Of a stretch of 64,000 nt of DNA, positions 24,081 through 35,813 are shown piece by piece; the first letter of the stretch is position 1, and every line of letters begins with the position of its first letter. The notes beneath the pieces were generated by a model. The model was given only the letters and a program-made list of their open reading frames with translations. It ran no database searches and was not told where the DNA came from. Position numbers and translations under genes: made by a program. This DNA is from Puccinellia tenuiflora (Eukaryota > Streptophyta > Magnoliopsida > Poales > Poaceae), in the NCBI GenBank assembly GCA_012064385.1, contig QRDG01000395.1:496001-560000 (forward strand), written 5' to 3'.

Positions 24081-24946
24081 TAAGTCACTTGATTCCTCCA
24101 TTTGTTGCCTGCTATTCAGTTGTTACCTGCTATAAATCGGTGGATCTATTGTTGTTAGAAGTGTGATTTGGTGAACCTGTTGTTTTTATCTGCTCTAGAA
24201 GTGTAAATTGGTGGATCTGTTGTTATCTGTGGTACTACTTGTGTAAATTTGATTCACCTGAGATATGATGATAATGCTCTCACTTGAAATGTAAGTCCAT
24301 TTGGTGTCAACAGGTTATAACTGAAATTGAAGATAATTACATGGATGCTATAAAGTAAAATGCTTTCTATCTGTTTGTACCGTTGCTTGGCATATGTACT
24401 TAATTGATTTGGCTAGTTTGGTGTGGCTAATGATTGCAGATAACACTAAGGCATTTTCTGGAACTGAGTAATAGTTAAACCTGGATTAACGATTCATTTA
24501 TCTATACAATTCATTTCCAGGTTAGATGCTAATTGTACCTTCAGCTTACTCTGTTCCGGTTCCGGCGGTGGTGCTGCTGCTCCTAGGATGGCTATGCGCT
24601 GGTAGGCTCCGCTGCCTACCCTGGCGCCGTGGTGGCGAAGCTCGGCTGAGCCTACAACCCCCTCTAGTGAGCTCATCAGGTCCCCTTCTAGCCCTCCTAC
24701 TTTCTCCATGGTGCCACGGCCATGGAGCTGTGGCAATTCGTGCGTTGTAACTGTACAATTTTTGTCCTAGTCAAGCATTGGATGATATTGTATGTGTCAT
24801 GATGTACATTGTTCAGGAACTATGCCAACCTATCTTAATAAGTTTGACATATTTGCTTTATTGTCTTGCACTGGATTGTTACCTGTCATTGTCGTGTACA
24901 AATATATCTCAATTACGCTAAAACATATCCTTCTGTGTGTTCTAAA

Positions 24947-25300
24947 NNNNNNNNNNNNNNNNNNNNNNNNNNNNNNNNNNNNNNNNNNNNNNNNNNNNNN
25001 NNNNNNNNNNNNNNNNNNNNNNNNNNNNNNNNNNNNNNNNNNNNNNNNNNNNNNNNNNNNNNNNNNNNNNNNNNNNNNNNNNNNNNNNNNNNNNNNNNNN
25101 NNNNNNNNNNNNNNNNNNNNNNNNNNNNNNNNNNNNNNNNNNNNNNNNNNNNNNNNNNNNNNNNNNNNNNNNNNNNNNNNNNNNNNNNNNNNNNNNNNNN
25201 NNNNNNNNNNNNNNNNNNNNNNNNNNNNNNNNNNNNNNNNNNNNNNNNNNNNNNNNNNNNNNNNNNNNNNNNNNNNNNNNNNNNNNNNNNNNNNNNNNNN
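24947..25300. other. assembly gap (354 N)
   Basis: An uninterrupted run of N. Translated frames across it are meaningless. Confidence 1.
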
Positions 25301-26274
25301 GACGAAGAAACAACTGAAAGGCTGAACCAGTTTCTCGCACTGTTTGCAGCCAAGCCAGTCTGATGGTTATGCTTGGATGATGTGTACGTGATGGTAAGTT
25401 GCTGGATAGTTCCCTGATGTTTGGATGAAAACCTGATAATTAAGTACTTCATGGATGATGTGTATCTGTGTCTGTGATGAACCTGGAGTGATGTGTTTCT
25501 GGTGTGATGTGTTTCTCGAATCAACTGTGAACCTGGATGATGTGATATGTGATGGTAATTTTATTTATGGAATATGTGTTGTGATTTCAAACTTGCTGGA
25601 ATTTTCTGTGTATTTTTATTTGAATTTTGAATAGCTGCACAATTGGGCTAAACAGGCTTTAGGCCCAAACATGAACTGTCAAAAGGAAATGGAAAAAACA
25701 TTCTCGAAATACTTGGGCTTTAAAAGGCCTCAGCCCAACAAGAATTAGACTCCCTTCTGAAATTAAAAGTAACAATATTTCAGGAAAAAAACTAAATGGA
25801 CCTAAAAGGCCAAACTGCATAAATGGAATGGACTGTTAAAAAGGCCACAACCCATATAGTCAAAGTGCTGAAATGTTGATCTGAGCCTGTTAATTCGACC
25901 AAGAACTACAGAAGAAAAAAAAACAAAATAGGCCGCTTTTTGGGCTCGGCCCGTGTAGTGGAGCAGTATGGACTGGGCTGATTTTCATCTATGACCTTCT
26001 AATTTGGTCATAATTTCGCCACGTCAGCTTTGCCACGTAGGATCCGACGTGGACTGGTCAGACAGCCAACGACCAAAAGAATTGGTCATAAAATTATGAC
26101 CATCTGTTTTGGTCATAATGATTATGACCATTCCACTAAAATGGTCGTAAATGATCATTTAAGACGCTCGGTTTTTGACCTTCTGTTTTTGGTCATAAAA
26201 AGATCATAAATAAGAAATAATGACCTTTTACTGACCAAAAAGTAGGTTCGTTAATCAACATATTTCTTGTAGTG

Positions 26275-27100
26275 TGCAATGTTTGGAAGCTATTGTAGCA
26301 AACAATTTCCTTTTTGATGCAAACTTGTTGAGCAATTGTAGCAAGTACTTCTTGACGACATTTTTCTTGATGTGGTGCAAATATTTAAAACCTCTATAGC
26401 AAAAAGATTACCCTTTTGATGCAAGTCTGTAGATCAATTGTAGCAAATTTCATTTTTTTAGATGAAGCAATTTTATTTTCAAAAGGTGCAAATCCTTAGA
26501 AGTTTTGTAGAAATTTTTCTTCCCCCTCTGATGCAAATCCACATAAGGTTTGTAGCAGAATTTTTTTTGGGCTTTCAATCTGTCCATGGCAGCGTCACAG
26601 AGCGTTGCCGGCGATGGCCGGAGTTGGGCTTGGAGGCATGTTGCTCCCACATGGATGGGATGGAGTGCATCGGCTGCTAGAGACGGGGGAGGGGCGGCGC
26701 GCGTCGGCTGCCGGAGACGGGGACGGGGGCGGAGCAGACAGTCTGCCGGAGAAGGGGGCGAGAGCGGAGCGCACATGCTGCCGGAGATAGGGCGGAGCAG
26801 GACGAGAGGGATTTTTTCTGACCTTTTTTTATGTGAGAGAACGAAAGGTTCATGGGACAAGTGGGACACGTGTCCGCCTCTCCACACAGGGGATCGGAGG
26901 AAATTATCCCCAGGATGCCTAGCACTGCCCAAAAAAGAATAGGCTAGAGGCAAATAAGCTGCACGGGCTCTTGGCACCGTCCCCCGTGGCGGAGGAACCG
27001 AGAGAAATGGAGAAACTGGCAGTCTACATCAAACAACGGACGGGAGATGATCTTCGCTGGGGCCAGCCAGACTCCCCATCCGCCGTCAGCACGAGCCCAT
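26275..27100. other. region between the CACTA-like element and HSP90C
   Basis: The left part (26275-26560) repeats a theme of GATGCAAA...TGTAGCAA about every 100 bp, probably old transposon sequence. The right part is GC-rich and grades into the HSP90C promoter. No gene supported. Confidence 0.4.
26864..26875. promoter_or_regulatory. G-box/ABRE-type palindrome upstream of HSP90C
   Basis: GGACACGTGTCC is a perfect 12-bp palindrome around the CACGTG core bound by bZIP and bHLH factors. It lies about 530 bp before the HSP90C start codon; function there is inferred. Confidence 0.45.
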
Positions 27101-27179
27101 CCGACGGCGTGGCCGGCACCTCCCCACACACGCACGCCACCCCCGTGCCGTGCCGTTCCTTCCCGTGCGTCCGCCGCGC

Positions 27180-27187
27180 TTCTAGAA
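27180..27187. promoter_or_regulatory. heat-shock element in the HSP90C promoter
   Basis: TTCTAGAA is an inverted nTTCnnGAAn pair, the core site for heat-shock factors. It lies about 90 bp upstream of the TATA box, the usual position in heat-inducible plant genes. Only two perfect units are seen. Confidence 0.6.
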
Positions 27188-27275
27188 CGCTCCCGACTGC
27201 CCGCTCCGTCTCGTCGTCGCCTACCTCTCTCTCTCCCCCCCCATCCTAAACCCACCTCCACCATTTCCTCTCGCG

Positions 27276-27282
27276 TATAAAC
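27276..27282 (+). promoter_or_regulatory. TATA box of HSP90C
   Basis: TATAAAC about 120 bp before the ATG, followed by an AAACCCTAGC stretch typical of grass leaders. The predicted transcription start is about 27305-27310. Confidence 0.6.
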
Positions 27283-27395
27283 CCTAGCTCTTATCCGTCG
27301 CGTCCCATTCTTCCCAGACATCGCATCGGAACCAAACCAGAGACCATCCCAGCAGCGGCCAACGCAGCAGACTCGGCGTCAGTACAGTCCGTCTC

Positions 27396-30300
27396 ATGGC
27401 GCCAGCGCTGAGCAGGACCCTCGGAGCGTCGTCGGTGGCGGCGCTGCGGCCGAGCCCGTCGCGCGGGCTGCCGCGGGGCGCGCTCGTGCCGCAGGGGAGG
27501 AGGTGCGCCGGAGGGGTCAGGTGGGATGCGGGAGGGAGAGGGTGGTCGGGGCGAGGTGCGTCTCCGCCGTCGCCGAGAAGGCCGCCGCCGCTGAGGAGGA
27601 GGAGGCGGCCGGCGAGAAGTTCGAGTACCAGGCCGAGGTGGGTGGAGGAGTTTCGGATTCGTGTTGTACCATGTGGTTGAGTTTTGGATCGGGGTGCATT
27701 TGGGAGGTGAAATTCGCGGACCTCTGTTGCGATTAGTCTGTTCTGGAATGCTGCGTTCTGTGGTGGCAGAATTCGTGGTTCAGTTACACGAGTTGAACTC
27801 GAGGAACTGTTGCTAATTCGTCTGTAGATTTTTTTGCAGTTCAAGGATTGGGTGGGTGTTTACGAAGTTTCATCGCTGTCTGTTCTGCAGGTTAGCCGAT
27901 TGATGGATTTGATTGTTCATAGCCTGTACAGCCACAAGGAAGTGTTCCTTCGGGAGCTTGTCAGGTTAGTCTTCTGCAGAAGATGTCTAATAATTAGATT
28001 CTTGTTAATGTCGAAATTAGAATCACTGTTCACTATCTGATCTGAACTTATTTTATGTCTTCACCCAGTAATGCAAGTGATGCACTGGATAAGCTGAGAT
28101 TTCTGAGCGTAACCGATCCCTCTATGCTGGCTGATGGTTCTGAGATGGAAATAAGGATTAAACCTGACCCAGAGGCTGGCACAATAACCATCACGTGTGT
28201 TCTTTCTTCTTCTTCTCAATCAACTTGGCTGTTTAATCATCAATTGTGATTATAGTCACTGTTTATTCTCATTGTTTTTTTTATTTTACAGTGATAGTGG
28301 AATTGGGATGACAAAGGATGAACTCAAGGACTGCCTTGGAACTATTGCGCAAAGTGGCACCTCCAAGTTTTTGAAGGCTCTGAAGGTACACCTTCCCTAT
28401 CTAAATTTATCAGTCTGTATTCTCTGACGATCTCGTTTCCTTCATAGTTGATATGATGCCAATTTATATGATTTTTTCTCAGGAGAATAAAGAGCTTGGT
28501 GCAGATAATGGACTTATTGGTCAATTTGGTGTTGGATTTTATTCGGCTTTTCTTGTTGCAGAAAAGGTATGCAATATCTCTTTGATGGTACCACCATTGT
28601 ACATGAATCTCTCACGCTTTGCATTTTTCAAGGAATAAATTCAAAGTACTAAACATTTCATTTGGAAGCCAAAAATAGTTTTCAAACTTCTGGTTATTTG
28701 GTGACCTTGCAGATTGTGGTGTCGACTAAGAGTCCCAAGTCAGATAAGCAGTATGTATGGGAAGCTGAGGCTGACAGTAGCTCATACCTTATCAAGGAAG
28801 AGACTGATCCTGAGAAAATGCTGACACGTGGAACACAAATTACCCTGTTCTTAAGAGTATGAAGCTTGTACTCGGAAATTCACTTGTGCACCCGAGCTCA
28901 CATGCACCTGTTATTTTCGAGCATTTTTTAAAAATAGTAAAACATTACGAAAAAATCTGAAAAAAATTGGTGACACACACATATGAGTTTTTCACAATCG
29001 TGCAAAATTTCGGAATGAAATGACAAATTCTGTGCTCTGTGCAAAAAAGACAAAATCTGTGTTTTCAAATTTGTGTTTTTAGATCTAATTCTGACAACTG
29101 TATTTGTCTTTTTTATACAGAGCAAATAATTTGTCATTTCATTCCGAAATTTTGCACGAGTATGGTAAACTCATATATGTATGTCATCAATTTTTTCAGA
29201 TTTTTTCGTAATGTTTTACTATTTTTAAAAAATGCTCGAAAATACCAGGTGCATGTGCACCCGGGTGCAGAAACGCCCCTCCCGCTTGTACTGATATACA
29301 ACCATTCTCACCTAACAAAACTCTTTAACTATAATATTTTTGTTCCTTCAGGAGGATGATAAGTATGAATTTGCTGACCCTACGAGGATTCAAGGTCTAG
29401 TTAAGAACTATTCGCAGTTTGTTTCCTTCCCTATTTTTACATGGCAGGAGAAATCGAGAACTGTTGAGGTAGGATTTTGAGTCTGCACTGTTCTAAACTT
29501 CCAATCCTACCAATTTCGTTAATTGATATTTATTTCTTCTCTTCTTTACACTTGTTTCATTCTCTAAACAGGTTGAAGAAGAGGAGTCAAAAGAAGGCGA
29601 AGAGGCAACAGAGGTTAGTTTTCTGTGCATTTGGTTGCCAGTGTTCAAATTGACTCGTATTATAATATATATATAATCCTTCCTTTGTAGGGTGACAAGG
29701 AGAAAAAGAAGAAAACTATCACTGAGAAGTACTGGGACTGGGAATTGACCAACGAAACAAAGCCAATATGGGTAATACTGGCATCCAATTTTTTTTCCAT
29801 TGCGTGATCATCGGTACCTGCAGCGCAACTGTCATGTGAAACATTTGTCTTTTCTTATTGTTACAGCTCTTTTTTTCTATTGTTTATGTATCAGAAGGAA
29901 CATACGCTGAGATTAACTTTTTTGTCATGTAGATGAGAAATCCAAAGGAAATCGAGAAAACTGAGTACAATGAGTTCTACAAGAAGGCATTCAATGAGTT
30001 TTTGGATCCCCTAGCTCATGCGCACTTCACAACAGAGGTGCGTAGACTTAAGAAACTTCACTTCTGTTATGCCCATGTGCATTAAACATTATGAAAATAA
30101 TTTTGTTCGAAACAGGGTGAGGTGGAGTTTAGGAGTGTCCTCTACATTCCAGGAATGGCACCACTTAGCAACGAGGAGATAATGAACCCCAAGACCAAAA
30201 ATATCCGTTTGTATGTGAAGAGAGTTTTCATTTCGGATGACTTTGATGGAGAGCTGGTATGTTGCCGCACTTTGTTTAGTTATTATTTCCTGATCTTAGG

Positions 30301-32072
30301 GGTAGACATTACTTCTCAGTTACTATGATAACGATGTTGTGATGGGCTACTGAATTTTGGCGTTCTTCTGCAGTTCCCTAGGTACTTGAGCTTTGTAAAA
30401 GGTGTTGTTGACTCAAATGATCTCCCTCTCAATGTTTCTCGTGAGATTCTTCAAGAAAGTCGTATTGTAAGTTATTGGAAAGTATTTGTGACTTAATATG
30501 CATTGGTTCACATAATTATGTGGTTTTTGAAATTAATGGTCGGCATCCTTATGTTTCAGGTCAGGATCATGCGTAAGAGACTTGTTAGGAAGACTTTCGA
30601 TATGATTCAGGATATTGCTGAGAAGGATGACAAAGAGGTAAGACTCTAGCTTCCTTTCTTCACCTACTACTGTTCTATTGAGCTTGTTTTGAAGCCCGGC
30701 CTCCCTCGTGCTGCAGGACTACAAGAAATTTTGGGAGAGCTTTGGCAAGTTTATGAAACTTGGTTGCATTGAGGACTCGGGGAATCAAAAACGCCTTGCT
30801 CCTTTGTTGCGGTTTCACTCCTCCAAAAACGAGACGGATTTGATAAGTCTCGATCAGTATGTGGAGAATATGCCTGACAGCCAAAATGCAATCTATTATA
30901 TTGCTACAGACAGTCTTCAAAGTGCAAAGACTGCTCCTTTCTTGGAAAAGCTGGTTCAGAAAGATATTGAAGTATGAGCTAACTTTATTGTTTGATCATA
31001 GAGTCAGACTTTCTGTTTAGCTTATACTGACACTATTTTCTTATTTTAGGTACTCTACCTTGTCGAACCAATTGATGAGGTAGCTATTCAGAATCTCCAG
31101 ACATACAAAGAGAAAAAGTTTGTTGATATCAGCAAAGAGGACCTAGAATTAGGCAAGCGAACTGAAAATTTCATTAGTCGGTAGTTTTGGCACTTTTCCA
31201 TGGCATCTAAGTAATTAACATGTGTTGGCTGTTGTAGGTGATGAAGACGAGGAGAAGGAAAAAGAAAGCAAGCAGGAATATACTCTTCTCTGTGACTGGA
31301 TAAAGCAGCAGCTAGGTGACAAGGTTGCCAAGGTTCAAATTTCAAAGCGACTCAGCTCTTCGCCATGTGTTCTTGTATCTGGCAAGTTTGGTTGGTCAGC
31401 CAACATGGAAAGGTAGCATAGTGGTTCAGGTCTCCCATACAACCACATAGTTTGCTTAAATAAGTGTGCAATTTTTTTCCTAACACTCCTTTAACTTGAT
31501 AGGCTTATGAAGGCACAAACGCTTGGTGACACATCAAGCTTGGAGTTCATGAGAGGAAGAAGAATATTTGAAATCAATCCTGACCACCCTATTGTCAAAG
31601 ACTTGAGTGTAAGATAACTCTAGCCTGATTGCAAATCGTACCTGATATTTTGTTGAACAATCACTTATCTATTTACCGCAATCAACTGTAGGCTGCTTGC
31701 AAGAACGAGCCTGAAAATACCGAAGCCAAGAGGGCAGTCGAGTTGCTGTATGAGACTGCCCTGATATCCAGTGGATATACTGTAAGTACAAGATACCTGT
31801 GCTTGCGTTCATGGTCTAGATAGATATGGCAAGTTTGTAACCTGATGATTGTTACTTGGATTGTTTAGCCTGAGAGTCCAGCGGAATTGGGTGGCAAGAT
31901 CTACGAGATGATGACCATCGCCCTTGGCGGGAGGTGGGGAAGATCGGAGACCGAGGAGGCCAAAGCAAGCACCAGTGCGACTAATGTTGAGAACGACTCT
32001 TCTGAAGGTACCACGACCGAGGTTGTTGAACCGTCTGAAGTGAGGACTGAGAGTGATCCATGGAGAGACTAG
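27396..32072 (+). CDS. HSP90C: chloroplast Hsp90 chaperone (HSP90C / HSP90.5 type), 19 exons
   Basis: Stromal ATP-dependent chaperone that works with plastid Hsp70 in folding and protein import. Exons: 27396-27637, 27891-27964, 28069-28194, 28292-28385, 28483-28566, 28713-28856, 29352-29468, 29572-29613, 29691-29771, 29933-30037, 30116-30256, 30374-30466, 30560-30637, 30717-30971, 31050-31152, 31238-31412, 31503-31608, 31692-31781, 31869-32072. The GHKL ATPase fold is intact (SNASDALDKL, DSGIGMTKDEL, GQFGVGFYSAF), as is the middle-domain LPLNVSREILQES. The C-terminus DPWRD is typical of plastid forms rather than the cytosolic MEEVD. Exons 2-19 are in frame (703 residues). Exon 1 is 242 nt, one short of a whole number of codons: the ATG frame carries the transit peptide, but CVSAVAEK...EYQAE lies in another frame. 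Intron 15 is GC-AG; intron 6 hosts a MITE. Confidence 0.95.
28873..29283. mobile_element. Mutator-like foldback MITE in HSP90C intron 6
   Basis: It is flanked by a perfect 9-bp duplication, GCTTGTACT, at 28864-28872 and 29284-29292, the length expected of the Mutator superfamily. The interior is a long inverted repeat whose arms pair over most of their length (for example TTTCGGAATGAAATGACAAA with its inverse). The 411-bp insertion leaves the splice sites of intron 6 untouched. The same family occurs at 11365-11735 and, more degraded, near 53300-53690. Confidence 0.9.
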
Positions 32073-32891
32073 TTAGACACACATTTTTTCCTTTATAGCA
32101 AAATAGAAGCATCATTAGAGACCAGATCTGCGAAGGAATGTCGTAGCAAGAACATTGAGTTTGAAACTCTTGATTGTTGTAGCCTGAGGCTAAATTTTGT
32201 CGGGGTTTTTTCATGGCCGTCAAATAAAAATGTCCGGTATATGTTCCATGCAATTTTGCATGTCTAAATTATTTGTTTCTGAGAACTTATATTTCTGTTT
32301 TGTAAAGAAAATTCTTGACAAGCTAACCTTGGCCCGCGTTTACACTTTCTCTCTGGATCAACATGTTTCCCTGTGTTGGCTTCGTGACCTCCAGTGTACT
32401 AACTTGGAAATAAGGTTTCATGGTTGATGTGCACTAGTCCTCTAGTGACTAGTGGTGCGTGCGTTAGTCCCGTTGAACATTCAAATAGTCATGATCACAT
32501 CCTTGGCTTGATGTGCCGGTCTGAAATTTGCCTCGGCTTCGTGAACTTCCATCTACTGTAGCGCCTACGACTCGAATCGGGTATCACCCACCCCTGAACC
32601 AAACTTTCCTATATGTCCAGTCTCCTCCCCAACACATAAGCTTTTCTTTTCATGTAAAAACAAAACTTTTCTTTTTTTATGAAGTGCATCAGCTTTCCTT
32701 TCTTTGTAACACGTTGTACGATACGACGGAACCAACGTGTATATTGTACGTACATAAACGTTGTCGATACGCCTTGAGTTCCCGTTTTGAGCAGGGAACC
32801 GCCTGCAGCCAAAGCGTGCGGCTCCTCGCCGCGATCTGTGGTCGCCTTGACGGCCCCTTCTTGGGCAAGGTCACGTACGGGAGCGCCGGCC
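32073..32891. other. HSP90C 3' UTR and F-box gene upstream region
   Basis: The first ~150-300 bp are probably the HSP90C 3' UTR. The rest has no gene and serves as the 5' flank of the F-box/LRR locus. No transposon ends were recognised. Confidence 0.4.
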
Positions 32892-33093
32892 ATGACGAAA
32901 TCCACCCACACCCGTGGTAAGACATCTCTCTCTTGCCAATGCCTCTTGGTTCTCTCTCGTTTATCGGTTGATCTCGAGCCGTCTAGGCAGTGTTGAGTTC
33001 GAGGGTTCTCTTCTCTGTATCCGGAGAAGCCGAGAAATTTGGATCTTGGTGGTGGCACGGGGAAGCCGGTGCGCTAGTCTTGATTATTCTTCA

Positions 33094-33306
33094 GGCCTGG
33101 TTTACTACCGGTGTAATTTCATCCCAAAGGGATTGGGGATGGGAGGCGGTTCCCTGCTCAAATGTGGTGTAGTGTTTTTTAATCTAAATAAAAATAAGGC
33201 GGTTTAAGGGGATATCTTTGGGATTTGTCCAATCCAAAACCGAATCCAGGATAATCCTCTCCAATCCCCTATAACACTTTCAAATATACTAGAGGTAAAC
33301 AAGGCC
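33094..33306. mobile_element. Tourist MITE in intron 1 of the F-box gene
   Basis: Ends GGCCTGGTTTAC and GTAAACAAGGCC are inverted, and TCA flanks both sides (33091-33093 and 33307-33309). The 213-bp size and GGCCTTGTTTAC-type terminus fit PIF/Harbinger Tourist elements. Confidence 0.88.
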
Positions 33307-35394
33307 TCAGGAATCAGTTTATGTGTTGGCAGTCAATACCCCTCGCTGTTTATCGCAGGTGATTCCGAATCGGTGGCGGCGAAAAGGAAATGCTCCCCCT
33401 GCCACCAAGAGGATGAAGACGATGGTGCCCATTCCTATTCTGACAACGGAATAAACTCATGGGACAGCCTTTCTGAGGTATAAGATGCTCTTAGCATATG
33501 CACCGATTGCTTTAACTGTTAATTCTAGATTCCGGTTCTGCTATAAGTATATGATACAATGCAGTAGGTACTGATGAAATCTAGTGGGCTTGTTGTTTAT
33601 TTCAATTTCTTAACTGCACTAAATTTGTTTCAGATTTTATTTTGCATTGATTCGATTTGCCCGTTCCTATTTTAGAAGAAAACACCATCTCACATGCATC
33701 CTGGTTACTGACAGCAATGCATGTTTAAACCATCTACTGACCAAAGTCCTGTTCCAGCTGCAATTTCGTCCAATGTAATCCAGCATATGTTGTATGACTA
33801 TATATGTGCACATCACACGCAAGATTATAATGGCACTCCATATGGCTCTGTTTGTTTTGCCCCCATTGCTGCCACCATGCAAATGCCGAACTCTGACTTC
33901 ATTGCTTCTGCCTGCAGGATGTCGTGCATCTTATACATGCCCTAATGCCGACGTTCCTGGAGACACTATCCTAACCTCACCTTCAGTATGAAAGAACTCG
34001 GTTTGATTGGAAAAGAGGGCATGGTGGATGAAAGAGCGCCGGATCTTTTAAACATTATTGACCATATTTTGCGAAACCATTCAGGCAACGGAGTGAAGAC
34101 TCTTAAGCTTCAACTGCCCCGGAAATGGAAAACACTCGACACCTGTTATGTCGACAGGTTTCTTGAAACTGCTATTGCACCTGGTATCCAAGAACTCACC
34201 GTGATGGTGCCTTGGCACATGTACTGCGAAACAGAGTACAACTTCCCGTGCTCCCTTTTATCTGGCGAGAGAGGGGAGTCGATTCGGTATCTTGAACTCG
34301 GCAGCTCTAGTTTTCGTCCCACGGAAGGACTTAGTTGCTTGACGAGATTGAGCTTGTGGTCCGTGCGTATTGGCGACGACGTGTTGGGTTGTTTTCTTAC
34401 AAATTCGTTGGCTTTGAGATCATCTGCTTAAAGATATCTTGCCTGCTGCGGCACCTCACGTCCCTGGAGGTGTTTGATTGTAAAATGCTACGGTCAGTTG
34501 AGAGCAATGCCCCAAATATCTCCACTGTTGACCTTACAGTTGACGGCCTAGCAGATGTCTCACTCTCACTGGGAGATGGTTCATCGCAAGTGAAAAAGCT
34601 CCGAATATCTTGTGTATTTGCAAGTTATGGTCTCGGCAAGCTTCCATCAATTGCATCCGAGCTTGAAGCCCTTAACATATCGTTGTTGCCACACGAGGTA
34701 TGCATAATCTGAAACATCAGATCAGTAAGTCCTGGATTTGTAATAACATTACGTAGTTATATCAGGTGATACCACTAACCTGAGGCATCTCTTTCTTCAG
34801 CGGGTGAGCATGCCAATGGTGCATGGCAAATTCCACCACCTCAAGTTCTTGAATATTAATCTTTCATTGGCCTCGGAAACATATGATTATTTATGTCTGT
34901 TAGATTTTCTTGACGCTGCTCCTGCCTTGGAGACTTTCATCTTGTGGGTAAGTCACTGTTGTATAGCAATTGATTCGATTAACTAAGTATATCATTCATC
35001 TACAAATTGAGTTTTTTTTTGCAATGTACAAATTCAGGTTTGTTAATTGGCTCAGACTGTAATCTCTATTATTGTCTTTAAGTGATTATTATAGATTTCC
35101 ATTTTTGACTGAAAGGTAAGTTCCTAATGCATGGCGTCTAAGAGCTTTCTCATCTTTGATCGATATAATATAATATACCATTTAAATTTGTAGGTTAATA
35201 TAGTTCCATCCGATTTCTCATGGAGCACATAATTTTAGGAAACATATATTAACATATTTATAATTAATGAGATAATGGTCGACGATACATATCTGAGATA
35301 AGAACAATGTCGAAAATATCATCAGTTTACAAACACATGTAGTATTTGACAAAACGACACATCTTTGAGTGCAATTCGAAAATGACACACTTTG

Positions 35395-35813
35395 GGACAG
35401 GGATCAGGTGACATGCGTACTGCAACGGACAACAACGATCCAAAATTCGATCCCGAAATTCAAATATTTTAGAAAATACTGAAAAAATTCCAGTAAATTA
35501 TATACAGTCCGTTGAGTATTCTGTAAAAATTTCGTGTCATTTACATCAATCGTTTATGAGTTATTAGCTTTTCGTATTTTAAACTTAAAAAGCCAATAAT
35601 TCATAAACGATTAATGTAAATGACACGGAATTTTTACAGAATACTCAACGGACTGTATATAACTTACTGGAATTTTTTCAATTTTTTCTAAAATGTTTGA
35701 ATTTCGAGATCGAAATTTGGATCGTTGTTGTCCGTTGGATGAGGAATAGATAGCCGAGATCTGGTGCATGTTACCGGGTGACATGCAATAGGGATGTCAC
35801 CGGATCCCTGTCC
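35395..35813. mobile_element. Mutator-like foldback MITE in intron 4 of the F-box gene
   Basis: Termini GGACAGGGATC and GATCCCTGTCC are perfect inverses, and the 9-bp CACACTTTG is repeated on both sides (35386-35394 and 35814-35822). The centre is a long palindrome in which arms with ACAGTCCGTTGAGTATTCTG and its inverse pair almost perfectly. It has no coding capacity and belongs to a different family from the element in HSP90C. Confidence 0.9.

Larger units (their letters stand above)
18264..26274. mobile_element. CACTA-like DNA transposon, ~8 kb, apparently non-autonomous
   Basis: The termini CACTACAAGAAATATG (18264) and CATATTTCTTGTAGTG (ending 26274) are exact inverses over 16 bp. Multiple GGTCATA / TATGACC motifs sit just inside both ends, as in CACTA subterminal repeats. 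The flanks are GCT and TGC, so an exact 3-bp target duplication is not present, although TGC occurs one base further out on the left. Inside are a five-copy ~650-bp array (19752-22800) with an inverted partial copy, a GC-rich gene-like segment (about 23280-24080) and the 354-base assembly gap. No transposase-like frame was recognised outside the gap, so movement would need another element's enzyme. An alternative is two abutting elements. Confidence 0.72.

Noticed and set aside
23161..24101. 225- and 269-codon frames on opposite strands
   Set aside because: Both are open because the segment is GC-rich; neither shows a domain and each runs across the likely splice sites.
24792..25524. Long frames with runs of X
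   Set aside because: They translate the assembly gap.
18261..26277. Perfect 3-bp target duplication for the large CACTA-like element
   Set aside because: The flanks read GCT and TGC, which do not match, so the claim is not made.
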